The notes under the pieces are model-generated. The model saw only the letters and a list, made by a program, of their open reading frames with translations, had not been told where the DNA came from and did not search any database. The position numbers were made by a program, and so were the translations under genes. Shown here piece after piece: positions 8,724 to 16,930 of a stretch of DNA of 64,000 bases. The number at the start of each line of letters is the position of its first letter. Positions within the stretch are counted from its first letter, which is position 1. Source of the stretch: Bacillota bacterium (GTDB taxonomy: Bacteria > Bacillota > Clostridia > Lachnospirales > Lachnospiraceae); assembly GCA_023409535.1 (NCBI GenBank), contig JAEYGZ010000005.1:62001-126000 (forward strand), in the 5' to 3' direction.

Positions 8724-9695
8724 TTAGATGTTACCAAAGTTTACATACAGTAAAGCCAGCACGAGCGTTATAACGGTACTGATGAGCTTTACAATAAGAT
8801 AAGACTTAATGGATAGTCCTGAGTTCGCAAGCACACTTTTGGTCTGAGCAATACCTGACAGGCCGCCAAAGGATGTGATTACGGCAACCAGGACTATTTT
8901 TATACTGTTGTCCAGACTGCTTTTACAGATCTGACTGATTCCTGTGGTGATTTCCAGTACACCCATCAAAGCTGCTTTAAGCAGGCTGGACCCTGGGCCG
9001 TGCGCATTGATGATTTGTGCGAGGATGGAAAACAGTATGATATAACCGCCGACTTTTGTTATAATCTCAAAACCGTTCATAATGGAGGAATCAAGAATTT
9101 CAAATGAAAAGCGGACATTCGCCGTATTCTTTTGCTCAGCTGCTTTGATTGAGGCCATGCTTAATGCGGCGGCTTTGCCTCCGATGCGGTGGCTCAGGGC
9201 ACGATAGATTAATGCTGCAAGGATTGCGCTGCCGTAGAGAATTACGAATAATGCATATTTAATATGGGGAAGCTTTAATTGAGTAATTGCTATATAGCCA
9301 AGGATAAACATAGGGCTTGCATTATTGCACATTCCCAGAAGGAATTGTCCCTCCCTGCGGTGGATTTTATTCTCCAGCACCATATCGGCGGTGGATTTCG
9401 CCCCCATAGGAATTCCGGATAAGAAGCCAAAGGCGATAGGATAGCAGCCATCGGTACTTACTCCGAAAAGTCTCCCGAATAAAGGATGAAAAACCCTGCT
9501 GATCTGACTTGTAATGTTAAGATGAACCATCAGGTTGGATATAATAATAAAGGGAAGAAGGTTTGGCAGTACATGATGAAACCATAACAGCAGGCCGGAG
9601 CTTGCGCCGTCAAAGGAAGCATGGGGAAACATCATCATTAAGACCAGGTAGAGAACGATGGTTCCTTTGATAATATTATTTTTAAACTTTTTCAC
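8724..9695 (-). CDS. ylbJ: Sporulation integral membrane protein YlbJ
   Basis: A 323-residue polytopic membrane protein with the nucleoside-recognition (Gate) type fold; segments PFIIISNLMVHL, GIPMGAKSTADMV and SFGGLSGIAQTKSV match YlbJ. In Bacillus YlbJ is needed for spore envelope formation under sigma-E control. The start is GTG (9693-9695 on the minus strand), 5 bases from an AGGAG site. It converges with the coiled-coil gene, and its ribosome-binding site overlaps the -35 of the divergent pepF promoter. I see no convincing sigma-E promoter. Confidence 0.88.
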   Translation of the reverse strand: MKKFKNNIIKGTIVLYLVLMMMFPHASFDGASSGLLLWFHHVLPNLLPFIIISNLMVHLNITSQISRVFHPLFGRLFGVSTDGCYPIAFGFLSGIPMGAKSTADMVLENKIHRREGQFLLGMCNNASPMFILGYIAITQLKLPHIKYALFVILYGSAILAALIYRALSHRIGGKAAALSMASIKAAEQKNTANVRFSFEILDSSIMNGFEIITKVGGYIILFSILAQIINAHGPGSSLLKAALMGVLEITTGISQICKSSLDNSIKIVLVAVITSFGGLSGIAQTKSVLANSGLSIKSYLIVKLISTVITLVLALLYVNFGNI

Positions 9696-9704
9696 GTTAG
9701 CTCC

Positions 9705-9733
9705 TTGAAGTTAAGAGGTACATTCATTATAAT
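9705..9733 (+). promoter_or_regulatory. Sigma-A promoter of pepF
   Basis: TTGAAG at 9705-9710 and a perfect TATAAT at 9728-9733 with 17-base spacing. The -35 element overlaps the ribosome-binding site of the divergent ylbJ. Confidence 0.6.
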
Positions 9734-9810
9734 TTATTGGTAAGTGTTTCAAATTATTCAAAATTTCAGTGGATAACCCTGAAATAAACATAGAAAAGGG
9801 AGATGTTACG

Positions 9811-11616
9811 ATGTCACAGAATAAGAATTTACCGAAAAGAAGTGAGGTAGATATTAAATTTACCTGGGCGATTGAAGATCTGTATGCTTCTGATGAATTG
9901 TGGCAGAAGGAATACGACAAGGTCAAGGAGATGCTTCCGAGAGCAGCTGAATTTCAGGGAAGACTTGGAAAGTCCGCAGATATTTTGCTGAGCTTTCTGG
10001 TGTTATCGGATGAGATCGGCAAGCTGACAGAACGGATTTATGTCTATGCAAACCAGAAATATCATGAAGATACGGCGAATGCTGCCTATCAGGATTTGTC
10101 CAATAAATCGAACGTGCTGTCCGTACAGGTAAACAGCGCGTTGTCCTTTGCCACTCCTGAGATATTAACCATACCGGAGGAAACGATCGTACAGTTTAAG
10201 CATGAAGCGGAAGAACTGCAGCTGTATGATTTTTACCTGGCAGATATCCTGCGACTGAAGCCCCATATCTTATCGGGAGAAATGGAGGCACTGCTTGCAG
10301 ATGCCGGAGAGATCGCAGAAGCTCCGGATAACATCTTCTCAAGATTTAATAATGCGGATATCAAGTTTCCGGAGATTGTAGACGAGAACGGAGATAAGGT
10401 ACGTATCACACATGGCAGATATGGCCAGCTTTTAGAAAGCACGGACCGCAGGGTCAGAAAAGAGGCATTTGAAGGCCTGTATGCGACCTATAGCAGCTTT
10501 CGCAACACGCTTGCAGCAACCTTCAGTGCCAATGTAAAGCAGGAGGTATTCTTTGCAAGAGCCAGAAAATATAACTCCACCATGGAAAAGGCTTTAAATG
10601 CAGGCAACATTCCGGTTGAGGTATATACCAATCTGATCGAAGCCGTTCATGAGAATATGAAGCTGATGTACCGTTATGTTACCCTTCGCAAGAAGCTGAT
10701 GGGGGTCTCTGAGCTTCATATGTATGACCTTTATACACCGTTGATTGCAGATGTAAAGATGGAGATTCCCTTTGAGGAAGGCAAAAGTATTGTTATGAAA
10801 GGCCTGGAGCCTCTGGGTGAGGAGTATCAGAAGATCCTGACCGAAGGCTTTAACCATCGCTGGATTGATATCTATGAGAATGAGAATAAGCGCAGCGGTG
10901 CCTATTCCTGGGGTGCATACGGGACCCATCCGTATGTGCTGTTAAATTATAATGATACCTTGAACAATGTATTCACACTGGCACATGAAATGGGTCACGC
11001 AATTCACAGCTATCATTCCGACCGTGAACAGCCCTATATCTATGCGGGATATAAAATCTTTGTGGCAGAGGTGGCTTCCACCTGCAACGAATCCTTATTG
11101 ATCGACTATATGCTTAAGACCACCGCCGATAAGAAGGAAAAGGCATATCTGATCAACCATTTCCTTGAGAAATTCAAGGGTACCCTGTATCGTCAGACCA
11201 TGTTTGCTGAGTTTGAGATGATCACCCATAAGATGGTGGAGGACGGTGAGAGTCTGACAGCCGATACCTTATGTAAGATTTATCATGACCTGAATGTGGC
11301 TTACTTTGGCAATGATATTGTCATCGATCCGGAGATCGATATGGAATGGTCAAGGATTCCCCATTTTTATAATGCATTTTATGTATATCAGTATGCCACC
11401 GGATATTCCGCTGCGATTGCACTATCCAGAAGAATCTTGAATGACGGACCGGAGGCAGTTGCGGATTATATCAGATTCTTAAGCAGCGGCAGCTCCAATT
11501 ATCCTATTGAGCTTCTGAAGGCAGCAGGTGTGGATATGAGCACCAAGGAACCGGTAAATCAGGCGCTGAAGCTGTTTGAGGAGCTGCTTGACCAGATGGA
11601 AGCACTGATGGAATAG
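9811..11616 (+). CDS. pepF: Oligoendopeptidase F
   Basis: A 601-residue M3B-family zinc metallopeptidase that cleaves short cytoplasmic peptides. The HEMGH zinc site is at residues 392-396 (LAHEMGHAIHSYHS), with the expected downstream glutamate region EVASTCNESLL. Length is normal for PepF. ATG 9811 follows an AAAAGGGAGATG site; the 14-codon upstream extension, beginning with GTG, is not conserved. Monocistronic, with its own promoter and a hairpin behind it. Confidence 0.96.
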   Translation: MSQNKNLPKRSEVDIKFTWAIEDLYASDELWQKEYDKVKEMLPRAAEFQGRLGKSADILLSFLVLSDEIGKLTERIYVYANQKYHEDTANAAYQDLSNKSNVLSVQVNSALSFATPEILTIPEETIVQFKHEAEELQLYDFYLADILRLKPHILSGEMEALLADAGEIAEAPDNIFSRFNNADIKFPEIVDENGDKVRITHGRYGQLLESTDRRVRKEAFEGLYATYSSFRNTLAATFSANVKQEVFFARARKYNSTMEKALNAGNIPVEVYTNLIEAVHENMKLMYRYVTLRKKLMGVSELHMYDLYTPLIADVKMEIPFEEGKSIVMKGLEPLGEEYQKILTEGFNHRWIDIYENENKRSGAYSWGAYGTHPYVLLNYNDTLNNVFTLAHEMGHAIHSYHSDREQPYIYAGYKIFVAEVASTCNESLLIDYMLKTTADKKEKAYLINHFLEKFKGTLYRQTMFAEFEMITHKMVEDGESLTADTLCKIYHDLNVAYFGNDIVIDPEIDMEWSRIPHFYNAFYVYQYATGYSAAIALSRRILNDGPEAVADYIRFLSSGSSNYPIELLKAAGVDMSTKEPVNQALKLFEELLDQMEALME

Positions 11617-11644
11617 CGCTTATGTAAAACTTCACAGGAATCAA

Positions 11645-11680
11645 CAGAGCTATGCTGTAGCAGACTGCAGCATAGCTCTG
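11645..11680. terminator. Convergent hairpin between pepF and tmcAL
   Basis: Perfect 13-base inverted repeat CAGAGCTATGCTG (11645-11657) and CAGCATAGCTCTG (11668-11680) with a 10-base loop, between convergent genes. The T-tracts are weak on both sides, so termination may be partly Rho-assisted or inefficient. Confidence 0.7.
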
Positions 11681-11682
11681 AT

Positions 11683-13032
11683 TTATGGCTTTGTTAAAGA
11701 GATACAAATTCCATGTTGATATTCGTTAACCATTGAAGTATGATACTTATTGAAAACAGCCTGGTTATAAATATGACTGGCAAAAATATCTTCAGACAGC
11801 ATTTGTAAGCCCGTCTCACTTAATTGCCGTGCGGCTTTGGATACTTTTGTTATGACAGGAATTCTACCTTCTTTTTCGATGCAACGAAGCAGAGCGGAGG
11901 ATTCCTTTCTGATTCCCAGCAGCCGGGCATAAAGAATATAATCCTGCCTGATATATTCTTTCAGTGAATCAGCTTTTATATTCAGCAGCAGATGAAGCAA
12001 GGCGCGGTTGATACGGGTCAAGGTCATATTCTTGGTTTTAATTCCCAGGGCGAGAGCATCAATACTTTGATTGAGGTCACCGAGGTTTTTCAGACGGTCC
12101 GCCAGGTCGGAAGTAATGTCCTGATAAGCAGCCAGAGAAGAGGCATCCTCCGAAAGGAGTTTATATTTGAGGATTGCCGAAAAGTCTTCACCGGTTATGG
12201 GATAGGTCCTTTGATAGTTGGTTTGCAGAAATTCAGCTACATCCTCCGGAACACTGCGGAAAGCGTCGGATAACCCATCTTTCGCAGAAGAATTATCGTG
12301 GCTGATAGCATTGCGGATTGCTGTGGCGGAGCTTATGACGGAATCAAAACCTTCAAGATCCGTCCGGTGGTTCAGGGCAGTTTCACCGTCAATAGAATCA
12401 GAAGCAGCCTGTGTATTTAACCGGATATCATGATAATGAGCCGAGATACGCTTCATTGTAACCGGAGTGATGCTGGAGGAAAGGCTGTGAAGCGCTTTTA
12501 TATATTCAATGCCCAGAATATTATTGGGCTCTGCCAATATGGCAGATACTTCCCCGGATAATTCGGCATCAGACGCCTGCAGGGACTCCTGAAGCGCCTT
12601 CTGTCTGGCAGCAGGATAGGTTAGCCCCTCTTTCGTAAGCGCCTGAAGCTTACCATGGTAGGAAGCGGGGGCATGGAGCAGGTAATCGGCCGCTTCGGAT
12701 AAGGGAGAAATCTCTCCGCATTCACTGCCAAAACACAACATGTCCACCACACCCAGCTTATCAAGCAGCGAGACAGCGCCATGGGCAAAGTACTCCGCAC
12801 TTCCCGTCGCATAGCATACCGGCAGCTCAAAGACAAGGTCAACTCCGTTTTGCAGGGCCATCCCGGTACGGCTGTATTTATCGATGACCGCAGGTACTCC
12901 CCGCTGCACAAAATTACCGCTCATGACTGCGATTACATAGTCCGCACCGGTGAGACGCTTTGCTTCCTGTATATGATATTTATGTCCGTTATGGAAGGGA
13001 TTATATTCCGTGATCAGGCCGACAACCTTCAT
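11683..13032 (-). CDS. tmcAL: tRNA(Met) cytidine acetate ligase
   Basis: A 449-residue nucleotidyltransferase-superfamily protein. The N-terminus GLITEYNPFHNGH carries the HxGH motif at 14-17, followed by the family-typical SGNFVQRGVPAVIDKY and FELP segments. TmcAL makes acetyl-AMP and acetylates the wobble cytidine (ac4C34) of elongator tRNA-Met, so acetate from the nearby pta-ackA pathway is its direct substrate. The ATG follows an AAGGAG site. It is convergent with pepF and divergent from pta. Confidence 0.93.
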   Translation of the reverse strand: MKVVGLITEYNPFHNGHKYHIQEAKRLTGADYVIAVMSGNFVQRGVPAVIDKYSRTGMALQNGVDLVFELPVCYATGSAEYFAHGAVSLLDKLGVVDMLCFGSECGEISPLSEAADYLLHAPASYHGKLQALTKEGLTYPAARQKALQESLQASDAELSGEVSAILAEPNNILGIEYIKALHSLSSSITPVTMKRISAHYHDIRLNTQAASDSIDGETALNHRTDLEGFDSVISSATAIRNAISHDNSSAKDGLSDAFRSVPEDVAEFLQTNYQRTYPITGEDFSAILKYKLLSEDASSLAAYQDITSDLADRLKNLGDLNQSIDALALGIKTKNMTLTRINRALLHLLLNIKADSLKEYIRQDYILYARLLGIRKESSALLRCIEKEGRIPVITKVSKAARQLSETGLQMLSEDIFASHIYNQAVFNKYHTSMVNEYQHGICISLTKP

Positions 13033-13141
13033 CTTACTTTCGCTCCTTAAGCCGGATATTTACTGAAGAAAATAATATCATGAAATATATTTATCGTCAA
13101 TGAAGCAGGTACGATTCACCCATTTTTCAGCAAATTTATAC

Positions 13142-13170
13142 TTGTATCAATTATTGTTATGTTTTATAAT
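13142..13170 (+). promoter_or_regulatory. Sigma-A promoter of pta
   Basis: TTGTAT at 13142-13147 and perfect TATAAT at 13165-13170 with 17-base spacing, 68 bases before the pta ATG. Confidence 0.6.
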
Positions 13171-13238
13171 AAAAGCTATTGGTTTAAGTTATTATATTAT
13201 TATTAAATAAATGAAGGAAGTTATGAAAGGAGTATATC

Positions 13239-14228
13239 ATGGGTTTTATTGATGGTATCAAAGAAAGAGCAAAACATAATATTAAGACGATTGTATTGCC
13301 GGAGTCTGAAGACAGAAGAACGCTGGAAGCTGCAAGCAGAGCAATGGCAGAGGGATTTGCAAAGGTTATCCTGATTGGTAACAAGGAGAAAATATTGAAG
13401 GATGCTCAGGGGCTTGACCTGAAAGGAGCAGAAATCATTGATCCGGACAATACAGATAAGCTTCAGAAATATATCGACTTATTGGTTGAGGTGAGAAAGA
13501 GCAAGGGAATGACACCCCAGCAGGCAAAAGAACTTTTGACAAAGGACTACCTGTATTTTGGTGTAACAATGGTAAAAGCAGGTGATGCAGACGGTATGGT
13601 ATCCGGTGCGGTCCATTCTACAGCCGACACACTTCGCCCCTCCTTACAAATTCTCAAGACAGCTCCTAACACGAAGCTGGTATCTGCATTTTTCGTTATT
13701 GTTGTACCAAATTGCGAATTTGGTGATAACGGAACCTTTATCTTCTCCGATTCCGGACTTGTTCAAAACCCGAACCCTGAGGAATTAGCTGCGATTGCAG
13801 GCAGCAGTGCAAAGAGCTTCGAGCAGTTAGTCGGTAAAGAGGCGGTTGTTGCCATGTTATCCCATTCCACCAAGGGAAGCGCAGCCCATCCGGATGTTGA
13901 TAAGGTGGTTGAAGCGACCAGAATCGCAAAGGAATTATATCCTAATGTTAAGATTGACGGCGAGTTCCAGCTGGATGCGGCAATCGTTCCCAGCGTTGGT
14001 GCTTCCAAGGCACCGGGCAGTGATATCGCAGGTAAGGCAAATGTTCTTGTATTTCCCGATCTGGATGCAGGCAACATCGGCTACAAGCTGGCTCAGAGAC
14101 TTGCCAGGGCAGAAGCATACGGACCTATCACCCAGGGTATTGCAAAGCCTGTAAATGATCTGTCCAGAGGCTGCTCGGCAGATGATATCGTTGGTGTTAT
14201 TGCAATTACAGCCGTACAGGCGCAATAG
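13239..14228 (+). CDS. pta: Phosphate acetyltransferase
   Basis: A 329-residue enzyme converting acetyl-CoA and phosphate to acetyl phosphate, without the N-terminal regulatory domain of the long enterobacterial form. Family segments include VLPESEDRRTLEAA near the N-terminus, KAGDADGMVSGA around 110 and the C-terminal NVLVFPDLDAGNIGYKLAQR. A GAAAGGAG site lies 6-8 bases before the ATG. With ackA, 185 bases downstream, it forms the ATP-yielding acetate branch of fermentation. Confidence 0.97.
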   Translation: MGFIDGIKERAKHNIKTIVLPESEDRRTLEAASRAMAEGFAKVILIGNKEKILKDAQGLDLKGAEIIDPDNTDKLQKYIDLLVEVRKSKGMTPQQAKELLTKDYLYFGVTMVKAGDADGMVSGAVHSTADTLRPSLQILKTAPNTKLVSAFFVIVVPNCEFGDNGTFIFSDSGLVQNPNPEELAAIAGSSAKSFEQLVGKEAVVAMLSHSTKGSAAHPDVDKVVEATRIAKELYPNVKIDGEFQLDAAIVPSVGASKAPGSDIAGKANVLVFPDLDAGNIGYKLAQRLARAEAYGPITQGIAKPVNDLSRGCSADDIVGVIAITAVQAQ

Positions 14229-14285
14229 AGATAAGGCTGAAGGAAATACACTTTCAAAGGTTGAAAAAATACACTTCAACCCGCA

Positions 14286-14317
14286 AATTTGCGCCTGCAT
14301 AATCCTCGGCACAAATT
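14286..14317. repeat. Intergenic hairpin element (copy before ackA)
   Basis: AATTTGCGCC (14286-14295) pairs with GGCACAAATT (14308-14317) with one mismatch. The core TTTGYRCC...GGYACAAA also occurs before the LCP gene (41362-41393) and, as its inner bases, before trhP (53292-53339). It lies in the pta-ackA gap, which otherwise holds nothing I recognise. Confidence 0.5.
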
Positions 14318-14413
14318 CAGATGCGCAAAATACATGCGCAGGAACTGAGATAAAATGGGATGGCTTAATTCACAGGCCGTCAACATTATAATAAAGAGAG
14401 GTAAAATAAAACA

Positions 14414-15604
14414 ATGAAAGTATTAGTTATTAATTGCGGTAGTTCTTCCCTGAAATATCAGTTGATAGATTCCGAAAGCGAGCAGGCTCTTGCAGTAGGT
14501 CTTTGCGAGCGTATCGGTCTGGATGTGAGCTACTTAAAGCACACACCGGACGGCGGGGAGAAGATCGTAATCGAGGCATCCATGCCAAATCATGAAGTTG
14601 CCATTAAGATGGTAATTGATGCCCTCACCGATGCAAAGCACGGTGTAATCAAGTCCTTAAATGAAATTGGAGCTGTAGGACACAGAGTTGTTCACGGCGG
14701 AGAGAAGTTTGCTGCATCCACATTGATTAATGATGAAGTAATTAAGGCAATTGAAGATTGCAACGATCTTGCCCCGCTTCATAATCCTGCAAACTTAATT
14801 GGTATCCGTGCATGCCAGAGCTTAATGCAGAAGGTTCCCATGGTAGCGGTATTTGATACGGCATTCCATCAGACCATGCCTCAGAAGGCTTACCTCTATG
14901 GCTTACCCTTTGATTATTATGAGAAATATAAGATCCGTAAATATGGTTTCCATGGAACCAGCCACAGCTATGTATCCAAACGTGCAGCTGCATTTACCGG
15001 ACTTGATATTAATAACTCCAAAATTATCGTATGCCACTTAGGCAATGGTGCCAGCATCTCAGCTGTAAAGAACGGTAAATCCGTCGATACCAGCATGGGC
15101 TTTACTCCACTTGCAGGTCTTGTGATGGGTACCAGAAGCGGTGATATTGATCCCTCTATTATTGAATATATCGCGAAGAAAGAAAATAAATCCATCGATC
15201 AGATTATGAACCTTCTGAACAAGCAGTCCGGTATCCAGGGTATGTCCGAAGTATCCAGCGACTTCCGTGATATCAATGCTGCAATGAATGAAGGAAATGA
15301 GAAAGCGCAAGCTGCTTTTGATGTATTCTGCTATACCGTTGCCAAATATGTAGGTTCCTATGTGGCTGCAATGAACGGAGTGGATGCAATCGCATTTACT
15401 GCCGGCGTCGGTGAGAATGATGGTAAGGTAAGAGCCACCGTATGCGAATATCTGGGCTATCTGGGAATTACCCTTGATGCGGTTAAGAACCAGGCGAGAG
15501 GACAGGAAGCTGTTATCACAACGCCCGATTCAAAGACTGTGGTATGTGTTATCCCTACCAACGAGGAATTAACCATCGCCAGAGAAACAGTAGCACTGCT
15601 GTAA
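14414..15604 (+). CDS. ackA: Acetate kinase
   Basis: A 396-residue ASKHA-fold kinase making ATP and acetate from acetyl phosphate. Motifs are the N-terminal NCGSSSLKYQL phosphate loop, GHRVVHGGE around residue 93, FDTAFHQTMP, and HLGNGAS and GTRSGDIDP in the second half. An AGAGAGG site precedes the ATG. It is probably co-transcribed with pta; a TATAAT-like string just before the ribosome-binding site is too close to the start to be a useful promoter. Confidence 0.98.
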   Translation: MKVLVINCGSSSLKYQLIDSESEQALAVGLCERIGLDVSYLKHTPDGGEKIVIEASMPNHEVAIKMVIDALTDAKHGVIKSLNEIGAVGHRVVHGGEKFAASTLINDEVIKAIEDCNDLAPLHNPANLIGIRACQSLMQKVPMVAVFDTAFHQTMPQKAYLYGLPFDYYEKYKIRKYGFHGTSHSYVSKRAAAFTGLDINNSKIIVCHLGNGASISAVKNGKSVDTSMGFTPLAGLVMGTRSGDIDPSIIEYIAKKENKSIDQIMNLLNKQSGIQGMSEVSSDFRDINAAMNEGNEKAQAAFDVFCYTVAKYVGSYVAAMNGVDAIAFTAGVGENDGKVRATVCEYLGYLGITLDAVKNQARGQEAVITTPDSKTVVCVIPTNEELTIARETVALL

Positions 15605-15649
15605 TAGAAATGATTTGTCGATCAGATCAATGGAATAACTAAATTCTCG

Positions 15650-15678
15650 TTGACAAATAATAGCACAGTAGGTATAAT
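15650..15678 (+). promoter_or_regulatory. Consensus sigma-A promoter of the DUF177-rpmF operon
   Basis: Perfect TTGACA (15650-15655) and perfect TATAAT (15673-15678) with 17-base spacing. It lies inside the apparent upstream extension of the DUF177 reading frame, which rules out starts before about 15685. Confidence 0.88.
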
Positions 15679-15736
15679 ACAAGAAGTGCGACCGAATAAG
15701 TTCGGTTATGCAGCGGATATTCGGAGAGATTACAGA

Positions 15737-16264
15737 ATGCTTATATCTTTGTCAGAAATCATGACCACCAAGGATAAAGTGGCAAAAATCAATGCCCCCT
15801 TAGAGCTTGAAAGTTTTGAATACCAGGGTGATACTTATGAGTTTGCTCATAAGGAGCCGGTGGAATTAACAATTACCAATCTTGGTAATAAGACCGTTTT
15901 AATTGAGGGCAGTACGAATATTTCCCTGAAACTGTTCTGCAGCAGATGTCTGAAGGAGATTACCTATCCGATGAATATTGAGATTTCAAAGGAAGTGGAC
16001 TTTAATCTTACGGAGGAAGAACGCACAGAAGGTTTGGATGAAACAAACTATATTATTGGATACAATCTGGATGTAGACATATTAATCTATGATGAGATTC
16101 TGATCGGCTTTCCTATGAAGCTGTTATGCAGTGAGGATTGCAAGGGCATTTGCAAGAATTGCGGGACTAATCTTAATGAAAAGACCTGCGGCTGTGATAC
16201 CTTCGATTATGATCCCAGAATGTCAGTAATCCGAGATATCTTCAACAATTTTAAGGAGGTGTGA
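15737..16264 (+). CDS. DUF177 (YceD) family protein
   Basis: A 175-residue protein with the DUF177 pattern: a beta-rich N-terminal half, a CSRC motif in LKLFCSRCLKEITYP, and a C-terminal cysteine cluster (CSEDCKGICKNCGTNL, then TCGCD) likely to bind zinc. The family is nearly always encoded next to rpmF and has been linked to 23S rRNA accumulation in plants and bacteria. The ATG at 15737 is used because the promoter overlaps earlier in-frame starts; MLISLSEI is a typical family start and a CGGAGAG site precedes it. It ends 2 bases before rpmF. Confidence 0.88.
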   Translation: MLISLSEIMTTKDKVAKINAPLELESFEYQGDTYEFAHKEPVELTITNLGNKTVLIEGSTNISLKLFCSRCLKEITYPMNIEISKEVDFNLTEEERTEGLDETNYIIGYNLDVDILIYDEILIGFPMKLLCSEDCKGICKNCGTNLNEKTCGCDTFDYDPRMSVIRDIFNNFKEV

Positions 16265-16266
16265 CA

Positions 16267-16446
16267 ATGTCTATTTGTCCTAAAGGTAAACATTCCAAAG
16301 CAAGAAGAGACAGCCGTAGAGCTAACTGGAAGATGAGCGCTCCCAACCTGGTAAAGTGCAGCAAATGTGGTGAGCTCATGGTTCCTCATAGAGTATGTAA
16401 GGCTTGTGGTTCTTACAACAAGAAGGAAATCATTCCTGTAGAATAA
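16267..16446 (+). CDS. rpmF: 50S ribosomal protein L32
   Basis: A 59-residue zinc-ribbon ribosomal protein. It has the family start MSICPKGKHSKARRD and the four zinc cysteines in CSKCGEL and VCKACGSYN. AAGGAGGTG lies immediately upstream, overlapping the end of the DUF177 gene. The unit ends in a strong terminator. Confidence 0.98.
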   Translation: MSICPKGKHSKARRDSRRANWKMSAPNLVKCSKCGELMVPHRVCKACGSYNKKEIIPVE

Positions 16447-16458
16447 GGATAGTAAAAG

Positions 16459-16493
16459 CAAGGCCTTCCGAAGTTTTTAGGAGGGCCTTGTTT
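16459..16493 (+). terminator. Terminator after rpmF
   Basis: Stem CAAGGCCTTCC (16459-16469) and GGAGGGCCTTG (16480-16490) with one G-T pair and the loop gaagttttta, followed by TTT. It is nearly identical to the terminator at 16879-16914. Confidence 0.88.
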
Positions 16494-16560
16494 GATCTCT
16501 TCTATAGGTTACATAATTTCCAAATAAATTGTTGGATATCTGATTCGGTAATGGTGCATA

Positions 16561-16591
16561 TTGACAATTGAGTATTGGTTAGCGGTATATT
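16561..16591 (+). promoter_or_regulatory. Putative promoter of the small zinc-ribbon gene
   Basis: TTGACA at 16561-16566 and TATATT at 16586-16591. The 19-base spacer is longer than optimal. Confidence 0.4.
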
Positions 16592-16617
16592 GAATTAAAA
16601 AGCAGAGGTGAATACAA

Positions 16618-16797
16618 ATGATATTACGGACCCGTACATGTAATTTTTGTGCTACAGAATATTGGGCATGGAAATATAAATGTCCAAGATGCGGAACAGT
16701 TTATCAGGAACCTAGGAAATCAAAAAAGCAGATTATTTTTGGAATATTGTTATTAATATTATGGTTTGTAATAGAAAAGATTATTAAATTATTATAG
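16618..16797 (+). CDS. Small zinc-ribbon single-pass membrane protein
   Basis: A 59-residue open frame from an ATG preceded by AGAGGTG at 9 bases. Residues 8-25 hold two CxxC pairs (TCNFCAT and KCPRCGT) forming a likely zinc ribbon, a basic stretch follows (PRKSKKQ), and residues 39-52 are a hydrophobic segment (IIFGILLLILWFVI) ended by KIIKLL. So the ribbon should face the cytoplasm, anchored by a C-terminal helix. I do not recognise a family. It has its own possible promoter and is bracketed by two almost identical terminators. It is AT-rich relative to its neighbours. Confidence 0.6.
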   Translation: MILRTRTCNFCATEYWAWKYKCPRCGTVYQEPRKSKKQIIFGILLLILWFVIEKIIKLL

Positions 16798-16878
16798 AAC
16801 ATATAAGCCACTAGTTAAATTCTGTTAGTTGTTTTTAGTGGTTTGCAAATCATTTTGAAGGCAATATGATATGTGGAT

Positions 16879-16914
16879 AAAAGGCCCTCCGAGGTTTTTC
16901 GGAGGGCCTTTTGT
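16879..16914. terminator. Bidirectional terminator between the zinc-ribbon gene and the sugar kinase
   Basis: Perfect 13-base stem AAAAGGCCCTCCG (16879-16891) and CGGAGGGCCTTTT (16900-16912) with an 8-base loop; A and T tracts on the two sides serve both convergent units. Confidence 0.9.
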
Positions 16915-16930
16915 AGTTTCAAACTATGGA

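Noticed and set aside
14387..14392. TATAAT as an ackA promoter
   Set aside because: A transcript from it would begin at or within the ackA ribosome site, and no -35 is present.
15650..15736. Upstream extension of the DUF177 reading frame to a TTG at 15650
   Set aside because: The codons overlap a perfect TTGACA-N17-TATAAT promoter, and the family N-terminus begins at 15737.
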